From positions 1 through 18,493 of the forward strand of contig CAKZJI010000394.1 of the NCBI GenBank assembly GCA_936941515.1: a stretch of DNA of 18,493 nucleotides. The letters are read 5' to 3'. Below the pieces are notes generated by a model. The model saw only the letters and a program-made list of their open reading frames with translations, was not told the origin of the DNA and did not search any database. Below, in pieces: positions 1 through 5,877 of the stretch. Numbering within the stretch: the first letter of the stretch is position 1; each line of letters begins with the position of its first letter. Made by a program: the position numbers and the translations under genes. Origin of the DNA: an uncultured Propionibacteriaceae bacterium (GTDB lineage Bacteria; Actinomycetota; Actinomycetes; Propionibacteriales; Propionibacteriaceae).

Positions 1-68
1 GCGTCGGTGGCGATGTCGGTGATGGGCTTGGTTGTCGCCTGCGCGGCGATCTCAGCATCGGTCAGCAT
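1..68 (-). CDS. fhs: Formate--tetrahydrofolate ligase, N-terminal fragment (runs off the left edge)
   Basis: Only the first 22 or so codons are inside the window, read leftwards from an ATG at 66-68. The start MLTDAEIAAQATTKPITDIA closely resembles the conserved N-terminus of formate--tetrahydrofolate ligases (T-D-x-E-I-A...A...KPI-x-x-I-A). That enzyme makes 10-formyl-THF from formate, THF and ATP in cytosolic one-carbon metabolism. A GGAG ribosome-binding site lies about 7 nt before the ATG (GGAGCAAAGATG on the minus strand), which supports this start. The call rests on a short fragment, so the catalytic domain cannot be checked here. Confidence 0.7.
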   Translation of the reverse strand, partial: MLTDAEIAAQATTKPITDIATD

Positions 69-171
69 CTTTGCTCCAAAAATAGGGTCTGCACCTGCTA
101 TGACAGTAGCTGTTTTGAGCGTGAGAGGAAAGCAGTTGGGGGAAGGAAAGCTGGAGAAGTGAACACATGTG

Positions 172-338
172 AGGAGACGCTCGAAGAAGCGATCGGCAGC
201 AGTCCCTGACCAGGCTGGGAGGCGACCTCCGATCAGGACATCAACGACCTGCTGGTGCTGTGACAGCAACCGCCCACACAAGAGATCGATTCCGATCGAC
301 CGGTTCTCGCGCACAGACAGCGGGTACTCGTGTGCCTT
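172..338 (+). pseudogene. Decayed 5' remnant of a HIRAN-domain gene (paralogue of the gene at 1579)
   Basis: This stretch aligns with 1566-1733, the ribosome-binding site and first ~51 codons of the intact HIRAN-protein gene. Frame by frame it reads RSAAVPDQAG, then (after a 1-base deletion) QDINDLLVL followed by TGA where the intact copy has TGG (Trp26), then (after a 1-base insertion) IPIDRFSRTDSGYS. The intact gene reads RSAAVLDRVE, QDADDLLVLW and VPIGRFSRTANGYS at those places. Two frameshifts and a nonsense change mean it cannot be functional. Similarity fades after about 338; no HIRAN-domain part follows. Even the RBS-proximal bases match, so it derives from a duplicated or replaced copy of the same module. 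Confidence 0.8.
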
Positions 339-632
339 GTCCGACTGGAATCCACAGCGCCTGACCAAGATCCTGTTCACGAATCGCCGTCTTGTGCGTT
401 GATGGCGTTGCTGGGGTGCGGCTCTTGCGTCATGCTCGGCGTTTCGTGTGCGTCGCATCGTTCCACGACGCGCGGCCACGTTTCAAGCAAGGCCGTTGTC
501 GGCGGCGAATGGGTCCCATCCGGAGTCGCGGTGTACGTCGAGCTCGATCTCCCGATGGTGAGTAGCGATGTGGAAGCTCTCGGATCGCATATGCTCTATG
601 GCATTACGGCTGGCATCACGCTGAGGACATGA
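339..632 (+). other. Unassigned stretch between the HIRAN remnant and the kinase gene
   Basis: No recognisable gene lies here. An open frame from ATG 402 to TGA 630-632 would encode 76 residues (start MALLGCGSCV, including GVAVYVELDLP) with no family I know and no convincing ribosome-binding site. It ends directly against the kinase ATG at 633 and lies in the same frame, separated only by that TGA. It may be chance coding potential, leftover from the decayed module, or a small leader gene. The last bases carry the kinase ribosome-binding site (GAGG at 623-626). Confidence 0.3.
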
Positions 633-1601
633 ATGTCGAGGAACGAAGACGTTTGGGATCGCATAGACGTATCCGACTGGCAGACAGCGCAGACCGCGTA
701 TATTGGAACGAATAGACAAGCCTGGCTTGTGCACCCCGAAACCGGGGCCTTCTGGCTATACAAGAGCATTCATGTTCCGAGCAACGAGGTGCCACAGGGT
801 GAGGACTGGGCCGAGGTGATCGCGACACAGGTCGCGCTGCTGCTGGGCGTTCCCTGCGCGGAGACACGCTTGTGCGTCCGCAGCGGTGTACGTGGCTCAC
901 TGTCGCTCTCTGTGATTCCAGACGGCTTTGGCCTCAACGATGGTGGGGTTGTTCTGGAGACTGCAGAGGTGCCAGGTTATTTCCGGCACACCGCCGAGCG
1001 AAAGGCCTGTGATCCCGCACGTCCTGGTGTGCGGCGTCCTGGGCACACCTTGGTGAACATCCAGCATGTTCTTCAGGACGTCACACCACCGGAAGGCTTT
1101 CAGGGACCGGACGGCTGTGTGGGTTTCGATGTCTTCGCTGGGTTCATGATCCTTGACGCGCTGGTCGCGAATCAGGACCGGCATGAGGAGAACTGGGCTG
1201 TGCTGGGGGCGCTCGTCAAAGATGTTCCTGACCGTCTTGCGCCATCCTTCGACCATGGAGGATCTCTTGGCTATAACCTGACCGATGATAAGCGGTGCTT
1301 GCTGCTTGATAGCGATGCTGCTTTGGCGGCATGGGCTGCCAAGGCCACCGCACAGCGGTTCGAACATGTGCGTCCAGCCAAGTCTTTGGTTGAGCATGCG
1401 GTCGAGGCAGCTGAGCTGGCTGCGCCTAGGGCCATAAGATGGTGGGGTTGCCAGCTGGAGATGCTGGACCTGACTCCATTGCATGACGTGCTTCGTGGTG
1501 GGCAGGTGCCAGGAATGTCAGAGGTGGCGGCTACGTTCGTCAGTCGACTACTCGAATGCAACCTAGGGAGGCTCAGAGATGCGATCTGCAGCAGTTCTTG
1601 A
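633..1601 (+). CDS. HipA-like serine/threonine kinase (HipA C-terminal-type domain), first gene of a kinase/HIRAN pair
   Basis: This 322-aa protein carries the marks of the HipA/PI-kinase fold. Residue K44 in WLYK is the likely ATP-anchoring lysine. The catalytic loop is ALVANQDRHEENW (D182, N187) and the metal-binding motif is SFDHGGSLG (D207). The N-terminal HipA subdomain is absent, so the protein is essentially the kinase core. Related kinases phosphorylate protein targets, as HipA does with glutamyl-tRNA synthetase; the target here is unknown. The start at ATG 633 has GAGG 6 nt upstream. Its end overlaps the downstream HIRAN gene by 23 bp, so the two are co-translated and probably act together. 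No HipB-type DNA-binding antitoxin is encoded beside it. The fold call is firm; toxin activity is inference. Confidence 0.8.
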   Translation: MSRNEDVWDRIDVSDWQTAQTAYIGTNRQAWLVHPETGAFWLYKSIHVPSNEVPQGEDWAEVIATQVALLLGVPCAETRLCVRSGVRGSLSLSVIPDGFGLNDGGVVLETAEVPGYFRHTAERKACDPARPGVRRPGHTLVNIQHVLQDVTPPEGFQGPDGCVGFDVFAGFMILDALVANQDRHEENWAVLGALVKDVPDRLAPSFDHGGSLGYNLTDDKRCLLLDSDAALAAWAAKATAQRFEHVRPAKSLVEHAVEAAELAAPRAIRWWGCQLEMLDLTPLHDVLRGGQVPGMSEVAATFVSRLLECNLGRLRDAICSSS

Positions 1602-2397
1602 CCGGGTCGAGGCAGCAGCCTCTGGACAGGATGCCGACGACCTGTTGGTGCTGTGGCAGCACCCGTACACCCGTGAGATCGTGCCCATCGGCCGGTTCTC
1701 ACGCACGGCCAACGGCTATTCGTTCGTCTACACACAGGCTGCCGCTGAGATGCGTGACTTCCGTCCCCTGCTAGGCCTGGCTGATCTCCATCAGCGGTAC
1801 GACAGCCAGCAGATTCCCGCTGTTTTCAGTCAGCGGGTCATGTCCCCTAGCCGCCCAGACTACGGGGAGTATCTGGCGATGCTCGGCCTGTCTGACCAGG
1901 AGCAGGTGACCCCCTGGGAGCAGATCGTCCACTCCGGTGGGAGCCGTGTCGGAGACACTCTCCAATTCATGCGGGTCCCCGTTGTGAGGGACGGACGGGC
2001 CGTCGCGTGCTTTCTGGCGAACGGTGTGCGACATATCCCTGACGGTCCGCTGAGACTACCCGGAAGAGAGGTTCGCGTCACCCGGGAGCAGCAGGAAGCC
2101 GCGTTGGAGAAGTTGCGTGTCGGCGACCTGGTGCTCCTGGAGCCCGAGCATGGGAACTCCGCGGATGAAAACGCGATTCTGCTGACCTTCGAGGGCATTC
2201 CCCTGGGCTGGGTGCCCCGGGCGTTGTCGTCCAGTCTGCGCACCCTCGTCGAGGGCGGTGCGTATCATGCGACGGTGCGCCGGGTCGGACCTCCGGGTAC
2301 GCCGCATCACCTGCGTCTCGTCCTCAACCTCGATGTTCAGGTTCCCGGCGGATTCTCCTTCGACCCTGAGGGACGCTGGGTGCCGCTGATTGGCTAG
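1579..2397 (+). CDS. HIRAN-domain protein, partner of the HipA-like kinase
   Basis: The protein has 272 aa. Residues about 24-105 form a conserved N-terminal region (VPIGRFSRTANGYSFVYT, then FRPLLGL, then QRVMSPSRPDYGEYLAMLGL) of a kind that resembles the small N-terminal part of HipA-family proteins. Residues about 177-250 form a HIRAN domain: GDLVLLEPEHGNSADENAI, then IPLGWVPR. HIRAN domains are known from SWI2/SNF2 helicases such as HLTF and from stand-alone bacterial proteins, and can bind DNA ends. The start ATG 1579 has a GGGAGG ribosome-binding site 7 nt upstream, inside the kinase gene, and overlaps it by 23 bp. Its stop (TAG 2395-2397) overlaps the stop of the convergent exonuclease gene. 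I infer that it modulates or targets the kinase, a split-HipA arrangement; it might also be an independent DNA-binding factor. Confidence 0.75.
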   Translation: MRSAAVLDRVEAAASGQDADDLLVLWQHPYTREIVPIGRFSRTANGYSFVYTQAAAEMRDFRPLLGLADLHQRYDSQQIPAVFSQRVMSPSRPDYGEYLAMLGLSDQEQVTPWEQIVHSGGSRVGDTLQFMRVPVVRDGRAVACFLANGVRHIPDGPLRLPGREVRVTREQQEAALEKLRVGDLVLLEPEHGNSADENAILLTFEGIPLGWVPRALSSSLRTLVEGGAYHATVRRVGPPGTPHHLRLVLNLDVQVPGGFSFDPEGRWVPLIG

Positions 2398-3014
2398 TAG
2401 ACGAGGGGGTTGGGGAAACCCGCCACTTCTAGGTGTGCGTCTACCGGCAGGTAGGCGCACACTGCCTCGAACTCGGTTTCCAGCCCGCGCAGCCGCAACT
2501 GTTCAGCTTCCAGGCTAGCCAACCGCAGGAGGCTGGAGACATCGGCTGCTGCGTATTCAAGTTGCTCGGGGGATAGCTCCTTGGTTGCCCAGTCACTGAC
2601 ACGCACCGACCCCTTGTCCAGCTGTATCTCGAAATACCTGGCCAGCAGTGACTTCAGGCTGTGCTCGGACGATGGTAGCTGGGGGTCAAGCAGTTTGGAA
2701 CCAGTCTTTGTGCAGAACACTGGAGATGTCCGCGCGCCCCAGGTCGCTTCGAGGAAACGCAGGTCGAACGGCGCATGGTGGAAGACCTTCGTCAGCTGGC
2801 TGTTTTCCAGCAGGTCCACAAGGTTTTGTGGGCGAGCTTCCGACCTCCGGATCAGGATGGGGCCAGTAGCCGGTGTGAAAAGCTGGCAGAGCTCCAGGGT
2901 GTCGCGCCGCCAGTCAAGCCCCGACGTCTCGGTGTCGACCGCGACGCTGCTGCCGCTGCGGATCTCATCCGCCAGTTCCTCCGGGAGGTCGCCGGTTATG
3001 ACGTGCATAGGCAT
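2394..3014 (-). CDS. RNase D-like 3'-5' exonuclease (DEDDy family)
   Basis: This 206-aa protein contains the three exonuclease motifs of the DEDDy group: SVAVDTETSGLDW (D27, E29), KVFHHAPFDLRFL (D84) and YAAADVSSL (Y154, D158). These acidic residues bind the two metal ions used to trim nucleic acids from the 3' end. The protein consists of the exonuclease domain only; the HRDC domains of full-length RNase D are missing, so substrate preference (RNA or DNA) is open. The frame extends upstream to 3152, but the ATG at 3012-3014 is preferred because a TATCCT -10 box lies exactly 6 nt upstream, giving a leaderless mRNA; ATG 3006-3008 is the alternative. It converges on the HIRAN gene, sharing stop-codon bases. 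Confidence 0.8.
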   Translation of the reverse strand: MPMHVITGDLPEELADEIRSGSSVAVDTETSGLDWRRDTLELCQLFTPATGPILIRRSEARPQNLVDLLENSQLTKVFHHAPFDLRFLEATWGARTSPVFCTKTGSKLLDPQLPSSEHSLKSLLARYFEIQLDKGSVRVSDWATKELSPEQLEYAAADVSSLLRLASLEAEQLRLRGLETEFEAVCAYLPVDAHLEVAGFPNPLVY

Positions 3015-3020
3015 CGTTCC

Positions 3021-3026
3021 AGGATA
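3021..3026 (-). promoter_or_regulatory. -10 box for leaderless exonuclease mRNA
   Basis: On the minus strand TATCCT is followed by six bases and then the ATG at 3012-3014. This matches the actinobacterial leaderless arrangement. The -35 element is not convincing. Confidence 0.4.
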
Positions 3027-3176
3027 GACGGGGTGTGGTGCGTGGCAGTCACCGTGGGGCATCCGGTGTCGTGTCTCGGAGGTTCGTAGCCTGGGTGAAA
3101 TGATGCTCAAATAACTATCCAGCGTCATGGCGGGAAAACCCGCTGGGAGCACATGCCTGCGGGGGATCCGCCGTCG

Positions 3177-3530
3177 CTATCTCGTGATGAGGTCCCAGAG
3201 GGTGAGGCCGATCACGACCAGGCAGCCGACGGTGCCGAATGGCAGATACCAGAGCCCGAGCACGGCGACCACGATGAGCGCGATGCCGCCCGCGAACGAT
3301 CCCGTGAGGTAGTAGGCGAACGCGCCCAGCAGCGCGATGCCGTAGCCGACGAACATCATGGCCACGCCAGGCGTGTGAGGGTCGATGCCGAGTCGCCTGA
3401 GCAGCCCCGCCCACGGGCCAAGCTCCCCGCCGGGCGCGATATACCCGGCACCCGAGAGCTCCCGCACGCCGTCGAAGATCATGTAGCCTGCGACGACCAC
3501 AACCAGGACGGCGATGATGATTGTCCGCAC
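3177..3530 (-). CDS. Small integral membrane protein of unknown function
   Basis: The 117-aa product has an N-terminal hydrophobic helix (MRTIIIAVLVVVVAGYMIF), a polar loop with PGGELGPWAGLLRRLGIDPHTPG, and then two or three closely spaced hydrophobic segments (GVAMMFVGYGIALLGAFAYYL, GGIALIVVAVLGLWYL, GCLVVIGLTLWDLI). It is therefore a small polytopic inner-membrane protein. I do not recognise a functional family. The start is a GTG at 3528-3530; a strong AAGGAGG ribosome-binding site lies about 11 nt upstream. It is followed leftwards by a 160-bp gap before the exonuclease start, so the two genes need not be co-transcribed. Confidence 0.7.
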   Translation of the reverse strand: MRTIIIAVLVVVVAGYMIFDGVRELSGAGYIAPGGELGPWAGLLRRLGIDPHTPGVAMMFVGYGIALLGAFAYYLTGSFAGGIALIVVAVLGLWYLPFGTVGCLVVIGLTLWDLITR

Positions 3531-3591
3531 TACTGTTCCAGCCTCCTTACACCTGGATTCGTTCCTGGCCAGCCAGTTGTCGACGCAGCTT

Positions 3592-3621
3592 ACTGTAGAC
3601 AGTCCGGGGCTACGGGTTTAA
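3592..3621 (-). promoter_or_regulatory. Possible promoter of the small membrane protein gene
   Basis: On the minus strand TTAAAC (3616-3621) and TACAGT (3592-3597) are separated by 18 bp and lie about 60 bp upstream of the GTG start. The match is modest. The rest of the 3531-3723 gap shows nothing else I can name. Confidence 0.3.
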
Positions 3622-3723
3622 GTAAAGCGATGAGACGGCTCTGGCTGGTGTCGTGCGTGAGGCGAGCGGCGCGATGAGTGGTTGCGGCGACCTCATCCGG
3701 AGACGTGCTGTGGGCCTGGGCCC

Positions 3724-3747
3724 CAAGGTGTGGAATAGCTACACTTG
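3724..3747 (+). promoter_or_regulatory. relBE promoter -10 box and overlapping operator-like inverted repeat
   Basis: The arms CAAGGTGT (3724-3731) and ACACTTG (3741-3747) form an inverted repeat with a one-base bulge around GGAATAGCT. The right arm contains TACACT (3740-3745), a -10 box placed 7 nt before the relB ATG, so the mRNA would be leaderless. A repressor bound to this repeat would block the promoter, which fits the usual autoregulation of RelB/RelE operons. Confidence 0.5.
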
Positions 3748-3752
3748 TGGCC

Positions 3753-4022
3753 ATGAGCATGGAGCAGGCTATGCCTCTCAGGGAGGTCAAGAATCATCTT
3801 TCTGAGGTGGTGGACCGGGTGGCGAGCCAGCATGACCGGGTGGTGATCACCCGGCATGGACGACCTGCGGCGGTGGTGCTCAGTCCTGATGATCTGGCCT
3901 CTCTTGAGGAGACCCTTGACGTCATGGGGCGTCCCAGGCTACTGGCGGATATCCGGGAGAGCCTGGCTGCCGAGGGTGAGGTCATGTCGAAGGAGGAAAT
4001 CCTGGCGGCTCTCGGTCGATGA
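3753..4022 (+). CDS. relB: RelB antitoxin (Phd/YefM family)
   Basis: This 89-aa protein begins MSMEQAMPLREVKNHLSEVV and continues with VVITRHGRPAAVVLSPDDLASLEETL, the Phd/YefM fold used for DNA binding and dimerisation. The C-terminal part (IRESLAAEGEVMSKEEILAALG) is the likely toxin-wrapping tail. The sequence closely resembles mycobacterial RelB. ATG 3753 was chosen over an upstream in-frame start at 3678 because it lies 7 nt after a -10 box and begins the conserved domain. Its stop overlaps the relE start (ATGA at 4019-4022), so translation is coupled, as expected for an antitoxin made before its toxin. It should neutralise RelE and repress the operon through the inverted repeat upstream. 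Confidence 0.9.
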   Translation: MSMEQAMPLREVKNHLSEVVDRVASQHDRVVITRHGRPAAVVLSPDDLASLEETLDVMGRPRLLADIRESLAAEGEVMSKEEILAALGR

Positions 4023-4276
4023 CCACCCCGCACGAGGTCGCATGGCGTCCGGCGGCTAGACGAGCCCTCGGGAGGCTGCCGGAGAAAGTGGCGACGGCTG
4101 CCATCGAATTCGTCTATGGCCCACTCGCCGATAATCCATATCGGGTTGGCAAGCCGCTTCGTTTTGAGCTGGAGGGGCTTCACAGTGCGCGCCGCGGCGA
4201 CTACCGAGTCATCTATCGCATTGCCGAACGCATCGAGATTATCGCCGTCGAACACCGAGCTGACGCCTACCGATAG
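4019..4276 (+). CDS. relE: RelE family mRNA interferase toxin
   Basis: The 85-aa protein is full length for RelE/ParE toxins. Diagnostic parts are RALGRLPEKVATAAIEFVYGPL, NPYRVGKPLRFELEGLHSARRGDYRVIYRI and IEIIAVEHRADAYR. The segment GKPLR...GLHSARRGDYRVIY is almost the same as in mycobacterial RelE, whose family members cleave mRNA at the ribosome. The basic residues and the terminal tyrosine region needed for such activity are present, so the toxin looks intact. It overlaps relB by 4 bp and has no promoter of its own. Target specificity cannot be read from sequence. Confidence 0.9.
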   Translation: MTTPHEVAWRPAARRALGRLPEKVATAAIEFVYGPLADNPYRVGKPLRFELEGLHSARRGDYRVIYRIAERIEIIAVEHRADAYR

Positions 4277-4299
4277 GGACCAGGTACTGCCTGGCCGGG

Positions 4300-4305
4300 T
4301 AGCGT
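4300..4305 (+). promoter_or_regulatory. -10 box for leaderless mutY mRNA
   Basis: TAGCGT is followed by six bases and the mutY ATG at 4312. A G-rich stretch (GGGGG) also occupies the gap and could act as a ribosome-binding site on a longer transcript from relBE. No good -35 was found. Confidence 0.35.
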
Positions 4306-4311
4306 GGGGGT

Positions 4312-5241
4312 ATGCGTGAGGGGTATCCGGGTGGTGAGGCTGAGGTGGTGGCGCGTGCTACGGCTTGGTTTGCTACCGCGGCCCGGACGCTGCCCTGGCG
4401 TTCGTCCGACGTCACCCCGTGGGGTGTGCTGGTCAGCGAGGTGATGCTTCAGCAGACTCCGACGGCCCGGGTGGCGCCGGTGTGGGAGGCGTGGATGACG
4501 CGCTGGCCCACGCCGTCTGCGCTCGCGGCTGCGTCGCCGGACGAGGTGCTGCGGGCCTGGGGACGGCTGGGCTACCCGAGGCGCGCACTGCGACTGCGGG
4601 CAGCCGCCGATGCGGTCGAGGAGCGTCACGGCGGTGAGCTGCCGGAGACGGAGTCCGACCTGCTGGCCCTACCCGGCGTCGGCTCCTACACGGCAGCGGC
4701 GGTCCTGGCCTTCGCCTACCGCCGGCGGTCCCTGGTGCTCGACGTCAACGTGCGGCGGGTCCTGGCCCGCATCGACCAAGGGGTGGAGCATCCCGCCCGC
4801 TCGGAGACTGCGGGGGAACGCGAGCGTGGCTGGCGTTTCGTCCCCGACGGCGACGAACAGGCGGCGCTGTGGGCAGCCGCGTCGATGGAGCTGGGCGCGA
4901 CGGTGTGCACCGCGCGATCACCGAAATGCGGCCCGTGCCCCGTGGCGGCTCATTGCTCTTGGCGGGCGAGGGGCTACCCAGCCTGGGACGGCCCGCCGCG
5001 GGTGGCGCAGTCCTGGGAGGGAACCGACCGGCAGTGCCGGGGCCGGATCATGGCGGCGCTGCGCGAATCGTCTTCGCCGGTCCCGCTCATCGACCTCGCC
5101 TGGCCAGACAGTGTCCAGCTGGCCCGCTGCGCCGACTCCCTGGTGGCCGACGGACTCGCCGTCCGCCACGGACCAGGCCTGTCCCTCCCGGTCGCTGAGC
5201 CCGCCCCGGCGAACAGCGACGACGAACCGGCCGTGGCGTGA
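4312..5241 (+). CDS. mutY: A/G-specific adenine DNA glycosylase MutY
   Basis: MutY removes adenine mispaired with 8-oxoguanine in base-excision repair. The 309-aa protein has the catalytic glutamate region VSEVMLQQTP (E43), the helix-hairpin-helix ALPGVGSYTAAAVLAFA (about 119-135), the catalytic aspartate in LVLDVNVRRVLAR (D144) and a complete iron-sulphur cluster motif C199-X6-C206-X2-C209-X5-C215. The C-terminal region after the cluster is only about 90 residues and shows no obvious NUDIX-like MutT domain, as in many actinobacterial MutY proteins. The gene begins 35 bp after relE and ends 7 bp before the acetyltransferase start, so those two genes are probably co-transcribed. Identification is firm. 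Confidence 0.92.
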   Translation: MREGYPGGEAEVVARATAWFATAARTLPWRSSDVTPWGVLVSEVMLQQTPTARVAPVWEAWMTRWPTPSALAAASPDEVLRAWGRLGYPRRALRLRAAADAVEERHGGELPETESDLLALPGVGSYTAAAVLAFAYRRRSLVLDVNVRRVLARIDQGVEHPARSETAGERERGWRFVPDGDEQAALWAAASMELGATVCTARSPKCGPCPVAAHCSWRARGYPAWDGPPRVAQSWEGTDRQCRGRIMAALRESSSPVPLIDLAWPDSVQLARCADSLVADGLAVRHGPGLSLPVAEPAPANSDDEPAVA

Positions 5242-5248
5242 TGCTGGC

Positions 5249-5842
5249 ATGATTCCCCTGACGACCGCTCGGCTGAGCCTGCGCCCGTTCGCGGACACGG
5301 ACCTCGGATTCGTCAAAGAGGTTCACACCAGTCCCGCGCTGATGCGTTTCATCCCCTCCGCCTACACGCCAGACGATGACGCCGCCCGCCGCATGCTGCA
5401 GCGGTTCATGACCCTTCGTGATCATCCGCAGCAGGGTTTCAGCCTCGTCGAGCTGCGTGGTGGTCCGGACGCCGGCACGCCCGTCGCGCTGATCCTGGTG
5501 AAACCGATCCCTCCCTCTGGATGCGGCGAACCCAAGGACGTGGAGATCGGCTGGCGGCAGGCCCCGGCGCATTGTGGGAATGGCTACGTCACCGAGGCTG
5601 CCCAGGCGGTGCTTGAGGCGTTGCTGGATGCCGGCCTGCCGAGGGTCGTCGCAGTCACCCATCCGGACAACCTCCCGTCGCAGGCGGTCGCACGGCGCAT
5701 AGGTATGGCGCGCGTCGGGCTGACTGACGCCTACTACGACACTGAAACCCTTCTCTTCCGGGCAGCACCGCTTGACCCTGACCGAGGCCCGGCAGGACAG
5801 CCGAGTTTCTGCTCATTGACCGATTCAAGTCCTGCTAATTGA
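5249..5842 (+). CDS. GNAT family N-acetyltransferase (RimJ/RimL type)
   Basis: The 197-aa protein starts MIPLTTARLSLRPFADTDL, typical of RimJ/RimL-like GNAT enzymes that transfer acetyl from acetyl-CoA to an amine. The acetyl-CoA-binding region is EIGWRQAPAHCGNGYVTEAAQAV, followed by VVAVTHPDNLPSQAVARRIGM, the standard motif B. The substrate is unknown. ATG 5249 was chosen because it begins the domain and lies 7 bp after mutY; the frame runs open further upstream only as a shadow of mutY. The ribosome-binding site is weak, suggesting coupling to mutY. Residues 185-197 are encoded by the 49-bp direct repeat, so the native C-terminus was probably replaced by repeat-derived residues. Confidence 0.82.
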   Translation: MIPLTTARLSLRPFADTDLGFVKEVHTSPALMRFIPSAYTPDDDAARRMLQRFMTLRDHPQQGFSLVELRGGPDAGTPVALILVKPIPPSGCGEPKDVEIGWRQAPAHCGNGYVTEAAQAVLEALLDAGLPRVVAVTHPDNLPSQAVARRIGMARVGLTDAYYDTETLLFRAAPLDPDRGPAGQPSFCSLTDSSPAN

Positions 5843-5850
5843 CTGATTCA
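5802..5850 (+). repeat. Left 49-bp direct repeat of the ATPase cassette
   Basis: This copy matches 7161-7209 with only two differences (C5814 against A, G5829 against A). It contains the first two 23-bp units plus seven leading bases (CGAGTTT). It overlaps the 3' end of the acetyltransferase gene and supplies its stop codon. Confidence 0.9.
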
Positions 5851-5877
5851 GATTCTGCTCATTGTATGATTCGAGGG
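5809..5877 (+). repeat. Three tandem 23-bp units upstream of the ATPase gene
   Basis: The units begin at 5809, 5832 and 5855, exactly 23 bp apart, each with the core CTGCT(A/C)ATTG followed by a GATTC. Unit 2 reads CTGCTAATTGACTGATTCA; unit 3 differs mainly in having TATGAT where unit 2 has ACTGAT. The spacing of two helical turns suggests stacked protein binding sites on one DNA face. Confidence 0.8.
5839..5870 (+). promoter_or_regulatory. Promoter of the ATPase gene inside the 23-bp units
   Basis: TTGACT (5839-5844, in unit 2) and TATGAT (5865-5870, in unit 3) are separated by 20 bp, somewhat long. TATGAT is followed by six bases and GTG 5877, giving a leaderless mRNA. The promoter is therefore built from repeat units, and any protein that binds them would control the gene. 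Confidence 0.5.

Noticed and set aside
483..900. Minus-strand open frames over the start of the kinase gene
   Set aside because: No domain, no ribosome-binding site, and they overlap the conserved kinase N-terminus.
3130..3143. Hairpin GCGGGAAAACCCGC as terminator of the small membrane protein gene
   Set aside because: Only a 5-bp stem with no following T-run on the minus strand; too weak to call.
3153..3677. Plus-strand open frame over the small membrane protein
   Set aside because: Charged low-complexity translation antisense to a protein with clear membrane helices and a strong ribosome-binding site.
4610..5248. Upstream extension of the acetyltransferase frame over mutY
   Set aside because: Low-complexity Arg/Ser/Trp-rich translation in a shadow frame; the GNAT domain begins at 5249.
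5809..5877. Regularly spaced repeats as a CRISPR array
   Set aside because: The 23-bp units are directly adjacent with no spacers, there are only three, and no cas gene is near.
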